Assembly: GCA_964422145.1 (NCBI GenBank)
Contig: CAYQZV010000002.1
Coordinates: 1 to 64,000 of the forward strand
Direction: 5' to 3'
Length of the DNA stretch: 64,000 nucleotides
Source: JACNKV01 sp964422145
Lineage (GTDB): Bacteria > Fidelibacterota > Marinisomatia > Marinisomatales > JACNKV01
The notes below the pieces were generated by a model. That model did no database searches. It saw only the letters and a program-made list of their open reading frames with translations, and was not told where the DNA came from. The first letter of the stretch is position 1; each line of letters starts with the position of its first letter. Shown here one piece after another: positions 35,752-44,089 of this stretch. The translations under genes were made by a program, and so were the position numbers.

Positions 35752-37362
35752 TTGAAACTGTTTGGAAGAATATTATATGCCATTATCTTTGGTCTAGCTT
35801 TGGGGATGTTATCCTCGGTTGGAGCTCAATCTACTCCGATAGATATCAATCATCCTGTGAACACATTTCTTCGACAGCAAATCACCTTAAAACATATCGA
35901 TCCAATCTCTGTGGGCACTATGCCGTATACACATTCTGAGGTTCAAAAGGCATTATCTTCTTTAGCAACAAATAAAGCGTTATCCGATTCTGAGAAAAAA
36001 ACCCTCCACGTTTTTCTGAAAGAATTTGATGTATCAACATTTGAAGAAGGGCTTTTGTTTATATGGGATCGCGCCTTAAGAGACGAATTTAAAAAACAAT
36101 GTTTCTCATTTGAAAACCCGACCGCTCATATCTTTACTTACAAAGATGATGTGCTGACCACCTGGGCAGATATGAGTGAAACAATTCGCTGGTTGGGGAA
36201 CAATGGTGGGACTCAACAATTTAATACAGAACGTCTGTCAATCCATGGGGTATTAAATAATAGCCTGTCATTTCACAGCGAGTATCAGTTACATCGGTTG
36301 AAATATGATGATCTTGAATCTGTGGTAATGCCCGTAGAATTTAAACAAGGACATAAAAAGACATTTGATGAAGTGTCTATGATAATCTGGGACCTTTCTC
36401 AAGCATCGCTTGTCTATGAAAACTCAATCCTAAATATTGAGATCAGTAAGAAACCATTGTATTGGGGACTTTCTCCTAACCATTCACCGATACTTTCTGA
36501 TCATGTGCTCCCGTTTACTTATTTAGGAATTTCAACGCATTATAAACGAGTCAAATTTACGAGTATTCATGGATCATTAATTCCATACGCCAATATATCC
36601 CGAGAGATTGATCATCCTGAAAAACAGGTCGCAGCTCATCGTATTGATATATCAACTAAATATAGTATTGATCTCTCCTTTTCTGAAATAGTCATTTACG
36701 CAAACAGAGCCATGGAACCCGGATATATGTTACCTTTGAATTTTTTCTGGTCAGAAGAACATACATTGGGCGATCGGGATAATGTGTTAATGGCACTCGA
36801 GGGGCGTTGGAGACCAAAATCCGGGTTTGAATTGTATGGGACAGTATTACTGGATGAACTTTCTTTCTTTGATCTGTTTAGTCGGTGGTGGGGAAATAAA
36901 TTTATATTTCAAACCGGATTTTACTGGGTTCCAAAAACCAACCTGCCCGATTTACTAATTGAATTTACTGCAGCACGTCCCTGGGTTTATACCCATGATG
37001 ATTCTCTAAACACATTTACATCCTCAGGTCTTGGACTCGGATTCCCATATGGACCTAACTCACAACTTCTCCATATTGAATCTAATTATTGGCTGACTCC
37101 TCAGTCTCTTTGGACCATTTCTTACAGTCATCTGCTAAAAGGTGATGCAATCGGAAGTGATCCTAATGACAATTATTATGATCGCGATCCAATATTAGAT
37201 CATGATACACCATTCCTTCTAGGAAATGTATCAAAATCAAATATCTTTGAACTGAATGGGGATTATCGATTTTCTTATCATTTGAAAGGGTTTCTAAATA
37301 TTATTTATAACGATAACTCGGAAAGCATTCAGAGTCGAATTGGTGTCGTTATTAATCTATAG
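35752..37362 (+). CDS. wzi: Wzi-like capsule assembly outer-membrane protein
   Basis: A 536-residue secreted beta-barrel protein of the Wzi family, which helps anchor capsular polysaccharide at the outer membrane. It has a signal peptide (KLFGRILYAIIFGLALGML, then SSVGAQS), an alpha-helical N-terminal part, and alternating beta-strand segments. The stretch ISKKPLYWGLSPNHSPILSD resembles the conserved Wzi segment with a glycine-rich, ligand-proximal loop. The start is a TTG at 35752 with AAGGA seven bases upstream; any downstream ATG would lose the signal peptide. It begins two bases after the sugar-transferase stop. The C-terminus ends in a strand, VVINL. Confidence 0.8.
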   Translation: MKLFGRILYAIIFGLALGMLSSVGAQSTPIDINHPVNTFLRQQITLKHIDPISVGTMPYTHSEVQKALSSLATNKALSDSEKKTLHVFLKEFDVSTFEEGLLFIWDRALRDEFKKQCFSFENPTAHIFTYKDDVLTTWADMSETIRWLGNNGGTQQFNTERLSIHGVLNNSLSFHSEYQLHRLKYDDLESVVMPVEFKQGHKKTFDEVSMIIWDLSQASLVYENSILNIEISKKPLYWGLSPNHSPILSDHVLPFTYLGISTHYKRVKFTSIHGSLIPYANISREIDHPEKQVAAHRIDISTKYSIDLSFSEIVIYANRAMEPGYMLPLNFFWSEEHTLGDRDNVLMALEGRWRPKSGFELYGTVLLDELSFFDLFSRWWGNKFIFQTGFYWVPKTNLPDLLIEFTAARPWVYTHDDSLNTFTSSGLGLGFPYGPNSQLLHIESNYWLTPQSLWTISYSHLLKGDAIGSDPNDNYYDRDPILDHDTPFLLGNVSKSNIFELNGDYRFSYHLKGFLNIIYNDNSESIQSRIGVVINL

Positions 37363-37363
37363 A

Positions 37364-38425
37364 TTATAGATTCTGCAACAAAAATTCTACAATAGTTTTT
37401 GCAGCATTTCCATCACCGTAATGTGACTCCCGGCGGATGGGTGTTGGCGGTGTTTGGATGAGTTCTGAGAGGTCACCTATCCTATCTTCCACTAATGTAT
37501 TCCAGCCATCGCTTACTGTTTCAACCCATTCGGTTTCACTTCGAACGGTTAAACAGGGCACTTGATGTAAATAGGCTTCCTTTTGGATTCCGCCCGAGTC
37601 AGTAATAATAACATTAGCATTTTTTTCAAGCCGCATCATATCCAAATAACCGACAGGGTCTATGGGTTTAACCGTCGGATGATTATCAAAATTAAACTCT
37701 TTCAGTAATTTTAAAGTTCTGGGATGAATCGGGAAAATGATCGGGATAGTGGACGTTTCAAGTTCGTTTAATAAATTAAATAATTTATCAATATTATCCG
37801 CATTGGACGGTCGATGGATAGTCATTAATCCATAGGCTTTGGGATGAAGATCCAATGTATCAAGAATAGTTGACTTTACCTCAGCAACTTGAGTAAAATG
37901 CTGAAGTGAATCCACCATCACATCTCCGGTGAGGTAAACACCTTTTGTAATGCCTTCTTTCCCCAGATTATCAACTGCTGCTGCTGTCGGACAAAACAGG
38001 AATGATGAGATCATGTCGGTTAATACTCGATTGATTTCCTCGGGCATCAACCGATTGTATGAACGTAATCCTGCTTCAACATGAGCAATCGGGATATGAA
38101 GTTTTGACGCAGCTAATGCCCCGGCAATGGTAGCATTTGTATCTCCATACACCAATAAAGTATCCGGGGATTCTTTTAATATGACATCTTCAATTCCTTT
38201 TAAACTTGCCGCGGTTTGATTGGCATGTGTCCCTGACCCAACACCGAGATTATAATGTGGTTTTGGAATCTGCATTTCATCAAAAAACACTTTTGCCATA
38301 TTATCATCATAATGCTGGCCCGTATTGCAGAGAACCTCATTTACATTTTGTTCCTGTAAAGCACGTGACACCATGCTGGCTTTAATAAACTGAGGTCTAG
38401 CCCCGATGATTGTGAGGATTTTCAT
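37364..38425 (-). CDS. wecB: UDP-N-acetylglucosamine 2-epimerase (non-hydrolysing)
   Basis: Converts UDP-GlcNAc to UDP-ManNAc. The 353-residue protein starts with the family signature IIGARPQFIKASMVSRAL, and has CNTGQHYDDNM, VYGDTNATIAGALAA, HVEAGLRSYNRLMPEEINR and ITDSGGIQKEAYL, which bind UDP-sugar. A partner UDP-ManNAc dehydrogenase (WecC) is not recognisable here, since the dehydrogenase at 48238 looks like a UDP-glucose enzyme, so ManNAc may be used directly. Its stop is one base from the wzi stop, so the two halves of the locus converge tightly with no visible terminator. Confidence 0.95.
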   Translation of the reverse strand: MKILTIIGARPQFIKASMVSRALQEQNVNEVLCNTGQHYDDNMAKVFFDEMQIPKPHYNLGVGSGTHANQTAASLKGIEDVILKESPDTLLVYGDTNATIAGALAASKLHIPIAHVEAGLRSYNRLMPEEINRVLTDMISSFLFCPTAAAVDNLGKEGITKGVYLTGDVMVDSLQHFTQVAEVKSTILDTLDLHPKAYGLMTIHRPSNADNIDKLFNLLNELETSTIPIIFPIHPRTLKLLKEFNFDNHPTVKPIDPVGYLDMMRLEKNANVIITDSGGIQKEAYLHQVPCLTVRSETEWVETVSDGWNTLVEDRIGDLSELIQTPPTPIRRESHYGDGNAAKTIVEFLLQNL

Positions 38426-39237
38426 TTTCTGAAATTATTATATAGATATTGTTGCATGAATTGAGGGGTGAGTCGTGACATAATCATTAATATTTTTAAT
38501 ATATTTAATTTCACTGACCATGTATTATAACTATATCTAGCTTTTATTTGTCGAATAACTGCAGGAATTGAGCTTCGTCTTTTAATAACATTTTTAGTGC
38601 GAAAATACAATAACGGCTCCTGTAAATTTGTTATCAATATTTTTCTCTTTAACACCCTGCTCCACAATTCTAAATCCTGATCAGTAAAATAAGTTTCATT
38701 ATAAAATCCAATTTGATCAAAAACTGATTTTCTGAATACAACCGTAGGGTGAATTAATGGATTTCGATAATGAAATAACTCCTTTAATTTATTATAATCT
38801 GAAGGTAGCTTTTTTATAAACCCGTTATCTATTTTTGCTTCATCTTCAAATTCAATTGCCCAAGAGCCAATAATATCTACCTTAGGATTTTCTTCTAGAT
38901 ATTGAATCTGTTTATACAATCTATTGGGGAATGAAATATCATCAGCATCCATTCTTGCGTAATATTTGGTAGAACACCTATTTATAGAGGCATTTAATGA
39001 AGCAGCAGTACCTTTTTTTTCTATTCTAATCAATTGGATAGAAGGCTCAGATAAGGATAGTTGATCTAAAAAATCGGTCATTACTCCACCAACAGGTCCA
39101 TCTTGGACAAGATATATAACATCTGGTTTTAAAGTTTGATTTAGAATTGATTTAACAGCTGTATTAAACTCATCAACTTTAGTCTTGTGGTAGAAGGGAA
39201 TCCCCACAGACACTAAATTATTAAAATTCCTTTGCAT
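38422..39237 (-). CDS. Glycosyltransferase family 2 protein
   Basis: A cytoplasmic GT-A glycosyltransferase of 271 residues, probably adding one sugar to the lipid-linked repeat unit. It has the nucleotide-sugar start VSVGIPFYHKTK, the loop GTAASLNASINRCSTKYYAR, the metal-binding MDADDISFPNR (DxD) near residue 97, and ENPKVDIIGSW followed by a catalytic acidic region. No membrane helix is evident. Base composition is more AT-rich than the flanking housekeeping genes. It overlaps wecB by four bases. The sugar and linkage are unknown. Confidence 0.88.
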   Translation of the reverse strand: MQRNFNNLVSVGIPFYHKTKVDEFNTAVKSILNQTLKPDVIYLVQDGPVGGVMTDFLDQLSLSEPSIQLIRIEKKGTAASLNASINRCSTKYYARMDADDISFPNRLYKQIQYLEENPKVDIIGSWAIEFEDEAKIDNGFIKKLPSDYNKLKELFHYRNPLIHPTVVFRKSVFDQIGFYNETYFTDQDLELWSRVLKRKILITNLQEPLLYFRTKNVIKRRSSIPAVIRQIKARYSYNTWSVKLNILKILMIMSRLTPQFMQQYLYNNFRK

Positions 39238-39239
39238 AA

Positions 39240-40496
39240 CTAATTCACTATTGGTTTTTCTTCAATAAATTTAGAAACATCAATTACATATGATTTTCGA
39301 ATACGTTCATGAGTAGAGTCTATTGAAATATATTTACCATCAGGACTCCATCTTGGGTGAAGATCACATCTTTTTGCATTTTGAAATGAAGGAGGTGAAT
39401 AAAATGTTCCAATTTCAAATAATTGATTGGATGAAAATTTATATAACAATAAATGGATGTTTCTGTTTTTATCTGGGTAACTGTCTATTGAAAGCCATTT
39501 CTTATCGGGGCTAATGGCGGGATGCCCATCTCCATATTGATGTATTTTTTCATTAGGTAACAGATTAAATTGTTTAGATACAATATTAATCATGTAATAA
39601 CCGGAAATATTAGAATCATGATTTATCCATGCCAGGATATGTTGATCATCATACCAAGTGTAATGAGAAACATACCCATTATCAAATATTGAGTGAAGTT
39701 TATTATCAAATACATACAGTTTTGTCTTTTTTCCTCCTTTGCTATACACCCTATAAATAAATGCAAAAACTGTCCCCTTTTTATTAAATATAATATGATT
39801 GATTTCACGATTAATTACATTGGTATTTATTTCTTCATTTATTAAATCTTGTAAAGTAACCAGTAGGTTGCTTTTGCCTGAAACAAAATCAATTTTCCAA
39901 ATACCGTCATTATCAAACGGAAGATCGGGATTCAAATTCTTAACTTGAATATTATATCCATAATCCGGGTTACTTTTCATTAACTTTGTATAATTTATTG
40001 ACAAAAAAGATTTTCCATTTGGATTTACAGTCTGGACTGGGAAAGAATACTGTTTAATGTTATTTGTGTCAATATCTAATTTTTCCAATATTAGATTGTT
40101 ATCATCAACAATATTATAAATTATTTGGTTCCTATTAGGGATCCACTGAGCCCTACAACCTTGTTGGTAATTCCAAGAAGAAGATGATTTCTCTGAAACT
40201 ATTTCATTTTGTTGTTTAATAATAATTGAAAGATCTTTTTCATTTACTTTATGATATAAAATATATTCCATATTCGTTGACCAAGGAGTAATATCATAAT
40301 AACCCACAAAATAAGGCGTAACTTCTCGCGCTAAAGATGAAATTATAATTTTATCATTTATTTGGAATGAAAATCCTTTTTCATGATGTAAAAAATCAAT
40401 CCAATAGTTGTATAGTTTTTTGATTGTTCTTTTCCAAGCTGGAAAGCAACCTAAAAACTCAGCTATGTGTTTTTCGAAATTGGAGTACTTCTGCAT
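39240..40496 (-). CDS. Beta-propeller (TolB/WD40-like) protein in the capsule locus, function unknown
   Basis: A 418-residue protein without signal peptide or membrane helix, so probably cytoplasmic. It contains repeated propeller-like blades, the clearest being PAISPDKKWLSIDSYPD and HPRWSPDGKYISIDSTHERI, both with the SPDxxxxSID pattern typical of TolB-type repeats. An N-terminal segment of about 55 residues precedes the repeats. I know of no standard capsule function for such a protein. It could bind sugars or scaffold the glycosyltransferases on either side (inference). It is AT-rich like its neighbours and lies three bases from the GT2 gene. Confidence 0.7.
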   Translation of the reverse strand: MQKYSNFEKHIAEFLGCFPAWKRTIKKLYNYWIDFLHHEKGFSFQINDKIIISSLAREVTPYFVGYYDITPWSTNMEYILYHKVNEKDLSIIIKQQNEIVSEKSSSSWNYQQGCRAQWIPNRNQIIYNIVDDNNLILEKLDIDTNNIKQYSFPVQTVNPNGKSFLSINYTKLMKSNPDYGYNIQVKNLNPDLPFDNDGIWKIDFVSGKSNLLVTLQDLINEEINTNVINREINHIIFNKKGTVFAFIYRVYSKGGKKTKLYVFDNKLHSIFDNGYVSHYTWYDDQHILAWINHDSNISGYYMINIVSKQFNLLPNEKIHQYGDGHPAISPDKKWLSIDSYPDKNRNIHLLLYKFSSNQLFEIGTFYSPPSFQNAKRCDLHPRWSPDGKYISIDSTHERIRKSYVIDVSKFIEEKPIVN

Positions 40497-40580
40497 TATG
40501 GGATTGTTGTAAAAAAGTTCGGTTTGAAATTCTCATGTTATCAAAGTTGTGGTCTAAGTAGTTCGAGAAATAGTGTAATC

Positions 40581-41660
40581 TTAATTATCACAACAAAATT
40601 TATATAATCTTTTTAAAATTACTTCGCTTGAAATGAAATTTTTACTTTCGATTCTTACATCATCTGTGGATAAACCAGCATTTTCTTTTATAAATGTAAA
40701 TATTTTATTTAAATCGAACTGTTTTGAGTAAACAAGATATTTAAAATTTTTTGGGAAGGCGGGATCAGTGCACCCTATAATCACTGGTAAACCAAAGTTG
40801 AAATACTCTCTTACTTTTAAACTTGTTGTTTCTTTCATCCTATTTAGGTCAAGGTTAAGTCCTCCAATCGCAAAATCCATTTTGTTATATAGATGGTTTA
40901 TTTTATCATTTTTCAATTCGCCATGTAAAGTTACATTACTAAACTTGTTTAACTCCCTATTGAGATCTTCTGAGACTTTCCCAACAATGTGTATTCTAAA
41001 TTGGTCTTGTAATTCCATATGTGTTTTTAAGGCCTTCAAAACATTTTCCAATCCATGCCAGGGTCTAAAATTAGCTACAAATATAATGTTTATTGGGAAG
41101 TTCTCTCCAATGACATGGTTTCTATATTGCTTATTAATATCTGTTGGTATTGAGTTGGGTATAAATATTGAAGGAATATTTACTTTGAGTCGTTGTAATT
41201 CGTAATCTTTAATTTCTTCTGTTACACCAATTATCCCATTAAATTTTTTTAACCATTTGTTACCGATGAATCTTTCAGTTATATATCGGATTGATTTTAA
41301 TAGTCTTAACTCCTCTACTTCTTTAGTATGATGTTCAGTATAAATTTTCCCTTTCTCTTTTATTAAAATATCTAAAAAAGGATCGTAAAGCGGATACCTA
41401 ATAATGATTTTATAATATTGTTTACTAAGTCTATTTATTTCTTTTGCCTGCCAAATTCGTATAAATACCGGATTATTATATTTAGAAAATTTTATTTTTA
41501 CATTTTCGGTTGATTTATCTTTCTCATATTTTTTTGAAGTAAACCAGTAATAATCGATTTTAATATTATTTGCTTTTGCAGTACTTGCAAGCCTTTGAAT
41601 CTTTGCGGTAACACCGGATTGATATGCCATTATTAGCATTATATATGCAATCTTTTTCAT
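40581..41660 (-). CDS. Glycosyltransferase family 4 protein
   Basis: A GT-B fold glycosyltransferase of about 359 residues. The N-terminal half has IAYIMLIMAYQSGVTAKIQRL; the C-terminal half has IIFVANFRPWHGLENVLKAL (a typical nucleotide-sugar domain start), HIVGKVSEDLNREL, VTLHGELKNDKI and a late KVREYFNFGLPVI segment in place of the classical E-x7-E motif. I chose the ATG at 41660, which overlaps the upstream stop (ATGA) and has GGAGG 13 bases before it. The longer frame to 41714 has no support. It is strongly AT-rich. The acceptor sugar is unknown. Confidence 0.84.
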   Translation of the reverse strand: MKKIAYIMLIMAYQSGVTAKIQRLASTAKANNIKIDYYWFTSKKYEKDKSTENVKIKFSKYNNPVFIRIWQAKEINRLSKQYYKIIIRYPLYDPFLDILIKEKGKIYTEHHTKEVEELRLLKSIRYITERFIGNKWLKKFNGIIGVTEEIKDYELQRLKVNIPSIFIPNSIPTDINKQYRNHVIGENFPINIIFVANFRPWHGLENVLKALKTHMELQDQFRIHIVGKVSEDLNRELNKFSNVTLHGELKNDKINHLYNKMDFAIGGLNLDLNRMKETTSLKVREYFNFGLPVIIGCTDPAFPKNFKYLVYSKQFDLNKIFTFIKENAGLSTDDVRIESKNFISSEVILKRLYKFCCDN

Positions 41661-42817
41661 ATCTGTTGTTGTTCCTCCTTTAAAAACACTGGAATCCCGG
41701 ATATACTCAACCAAAGATAGGTATGTGTATAGGCTCTGGCAAATAATAACTCTAATAGAATAAATGTAGTAAATAAAAATAAGAATGTTCCTTGATTACT
41801 TCGGGGGGCTATCCACCAGTCGATTACTATTCTATAGTAATAATATAAAACATGGCACAATAGTAAGATAAAAGCAATAACTCCAAATTGACGCAGGTAA
41901 GACAGAAAATTATGAATATATGTACCACGTCCGCTAATCTCAACTTCACCTAAAAATTGACCCAATAATCCAACTTTTTTTATCTCTTGTATCCCCAAGC
42001 GTAAGAAATCACTCCTCATAGTGCTTGAAGCGTCAGTAGTCCCCAAAATAATTCGGAACATCCTGCTATCTCTCAACACTTCATAGTTTTGTAATAATAA
42101 AATAATGGATACTCCAATTAAAATAAATAGTATGTATTTATTTTCTCTAAATAAAAGTAATAAGATAACACAAAGATATAAATAAAATGATGCACGGGAA
42201 TAAAGTGCATATAGCGACAATAGAGATACAAGTATCAAAAGATATTTAGTCCAATGCTTTTTATAATTTGAAAGTATTATTAATGATAATATCGCATAAC
42301 TATCTGCTAACATTAAATAGATAACCTGTCTGTTTAATGTAATTAAGAAAGGAATATCACTGCTTAGCGTGAAAACAACCGTTCCAACTGTAAAAAGCAC
42401 CCAAAGAATAAAAAACAATTTTTGCAGTACGTGTTTTTCAAAAATGTGCCTAATATTAAATCCAGCAAACCAATACAGCCAGAAAGTAATAATTGTCTTA
42501 GAAATTGTTTTTAAATATAAATCATGACCTTTAGGAATATAATTACTTGCCCAAGGATAGGAAATTAATTGAATCATAGTTATCATCAGTAATAATAACA
42601 AGGTCGTAATTTCATCAAGATAATTAGTTTTGTAAATGTTTAGTCCAATTAATAATAGATAAATAAAAAGTAAACCAACCAAAATAAAGGATATATTTAT
42701 ACGGGGCAGATGTAATACATACTCCATATATTTCAACGTTGGTTGTAGGAATAAATGTGTTATCAAAAATGTAACAACTAAATACTCTTGAGAATTATTT
42801 AGCAGTTTATTAAACAA
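41657..42817 (-). CDS. Polytopic membrane protein, candidate polysaccharide polymerase (Wzy-like)
   Basis: A 386-residue protein with about ten hydrophobic segments and a large periplasmic-looking loop around residues 255-300 (RDSMFRIILGTTDASST, then a second part with EISGRGTYIHNFLSYL). Position between the flippase and a glycosyltransferase, size and topology match O-antigen or capsule polymerases of the Wzy type. The family is too divergent for a sequence-level call. The RGTYIHNFL stretch resembles the conserved H-N segment in Wzy/WaaL ligase loops. It overlaps the flippase gene by eight bases. Other multi-pass carriers cannot be excluded. Confidence 0.6.
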   Translation of the reverse strand: MFNKLLNNSQEYLVVTFLITHLFLQPTLKYMEYVLHLPRINISFILVGLLFIYLLLIGLNIYKTNYLDEITTLLLLLMITMIQLISYPWASNYIPKGHDLYLKTISKTIITFWLYWFAGFNIRHIFEKHVLQKLFFILWVLFTVGTVVFTLSSDIPFLITLNRQVIYLMLADSYAILSLIILSNYKKHWTKYLLILVSLLSLYALYSRASFYLYLCVILLLLFRENKYILFILIGVSIILLLQNYEVLRDSRMFRIILGTTDASSTMRSDFLRLGIQEIKKVGLLGQFLGEVEISGRGTYIHNFLSYLRQFGVIAFILLLCHVLYYYYRIVIDWWIAPRSNQGTFLFLFTTFILLELLFARAYTHTYLWLSISGIPVFLKEEQQQI

Positions 42818-44084
42818 AACTGTTTTCCTTCTGATTTATAGATAAGACATAATAAATGAATAACAATACAATGATGTATATAAAAATCGAAGAATAAACT
42901 AAAGTATATAAGAAATACTCGAAACTAAACTGAAAATAGTAAGAGATTGATATTACTATTATAGAATTCAATACCAAGAGCACTTGCCAAATTAATAATT
43001 GTAATTGTTTGTCAAAAATGTTTAAAGTATTTGTTAGAGGTGAGATAATAAAACGTACAAAAAACAACGGGAGCAATATTTTTGCATAGATGCCGGCCAT
43101 GGCCCACTTCTGTCCAAACACATATCCAAATAACTCACCTACTATCATGTAGAGCGGTCCAAAAATGATTGTTGATATTATTACCAGTTTTTTTACTGTT
43201 GATACTAAAATGTTTATCGTATTCCCGTTTTCCCTAAAAGCCTTACTCATTTCCTGTAAATACAATTGGCCGATCGAATAACTTATCAGGCGAGAAGGTA
43301 ATATTAAAACACGATATACTATCGCATATAAACCTAAATATTCCATGGAAAAAAATATCGGAATCATAAAGGTTAAGAAGTCTAAAGCAAACTGATTTAC
43401 TATTGATCCCGTAAGACTATATTTTGGGAATTTACTATATAGTTTTAGTTTAAGACATATTGCTTTTATAGGAATTTTTTTAAAGAAATATTTATAATCC
43501 ACACTTAAATATTTAAAAATGTAAACCAACGAAATAAAATGAAATAAAAATCTACCTATTATTAATCCTAAAGTGTTTAAACCTCCCAATCCAAGACCGA
43601 TCTGTGAAAAAGCCAAACCCAAGCTACCAGCTATTTTTGCTTTTGCGATGGAGTTAAACTTTTCCAATCGAGTTGCGTACATAGTTAAAACATTAAAAGA
43701 TCCTACAAAGAAGATCGCACTTGGAAGAAACCATATAATCTTATTTAAAATTTTCATAATATCATCACTTAGCGGTATAAATGGATAAAATGGTACAAGT
43801 ATAAAAAATAAAACTGAAATTAATAAACTAATTGTAAAACACAGTTTAACTAACTCTTTTGATTCATCATTATCTTTAGGAATTAATATTGCATATTCTA
43901 AACGTCCCGTAGATATCATTCCCAAAAAACCTGTAATTGCTATATATAATGAAAGTATCCCAAATGACGAGGGTGAATATATTCGGGTGAGAATAGGACT
44001 GATGATTATAGGAATTAATTGTGCAGTTACTGAGCCTGAGAGTAAAACAAGTAGGCTTCTACTATATTTAGAGATTCGTTTCAT
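42810..44084 (-). CDS. Polysaccharide flippase (Wzx/MOP family)
   Basis: A 424-residue membrane protein with about 12-14 helices, related to the MOP-superfamily lipid-linked oligosaccharide flippases. N-terminal signatures are SGSVTAQLIPIIISPILTRI followed by YSPSSFGILSLYIAI and ATGRLEYAI-like STGRLEYAILIPKDNDES, typical of Wzx proteins in the Wzx/Wzy pathway. It carries undecaprenyl-linked repeat units across the inner membrane. It lies six bases after the wzz stop and overlaps the putative polymerase, so the two are probably co-translated. AT-rich, as are its neighbours. Confidence 0.85.
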   Translation of the reverse strand: MKRISKYSRSLLVLLSGSVTAQLIPIIISPILTRIYSPSSFGILSLYIAITGFLGMISTGRLEYAILIPKDNDESKELVKLCFTISLLISVLFFILVPFYPFIPLSDDIMKILNKIIWFLPSAIFFVGSFNVLTMYATRLEKFNSIAKAKIAGSLGLAFSQIGLGLGGLNTLGLIIGRFLFHFISLVYIFKYLSVDYKYFFKKIPIKAICLKLKLYSKFPKYSLTGSIVNQFALDFLTFMIPIFFSMEYLGLYAIVYRVLILPSRLISYSIGQLYLQEMSKAFRENGNTINILVSTVKKLVIISTIIFGPLYMIVGELFGYVFGQKWAMAGIYAKILLPLFFVRFIISPLTNTLNIFDKQLQLLIWQVLLVLNSIIVISISYYFQFSFEYFLYTLVYSSIFIYIIVLLFIYYVLSINQKENSFV

Positions 44085-44089
44085 TCAAT

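Noticed and set aside
40768..41205. A 145-codon open frame on the + strand opposite the GT4 gene
   Set aside because: The opposite strand encodes a clear GT4 domain; this frame shows no signal or domain and lies in AT-rich sequence.
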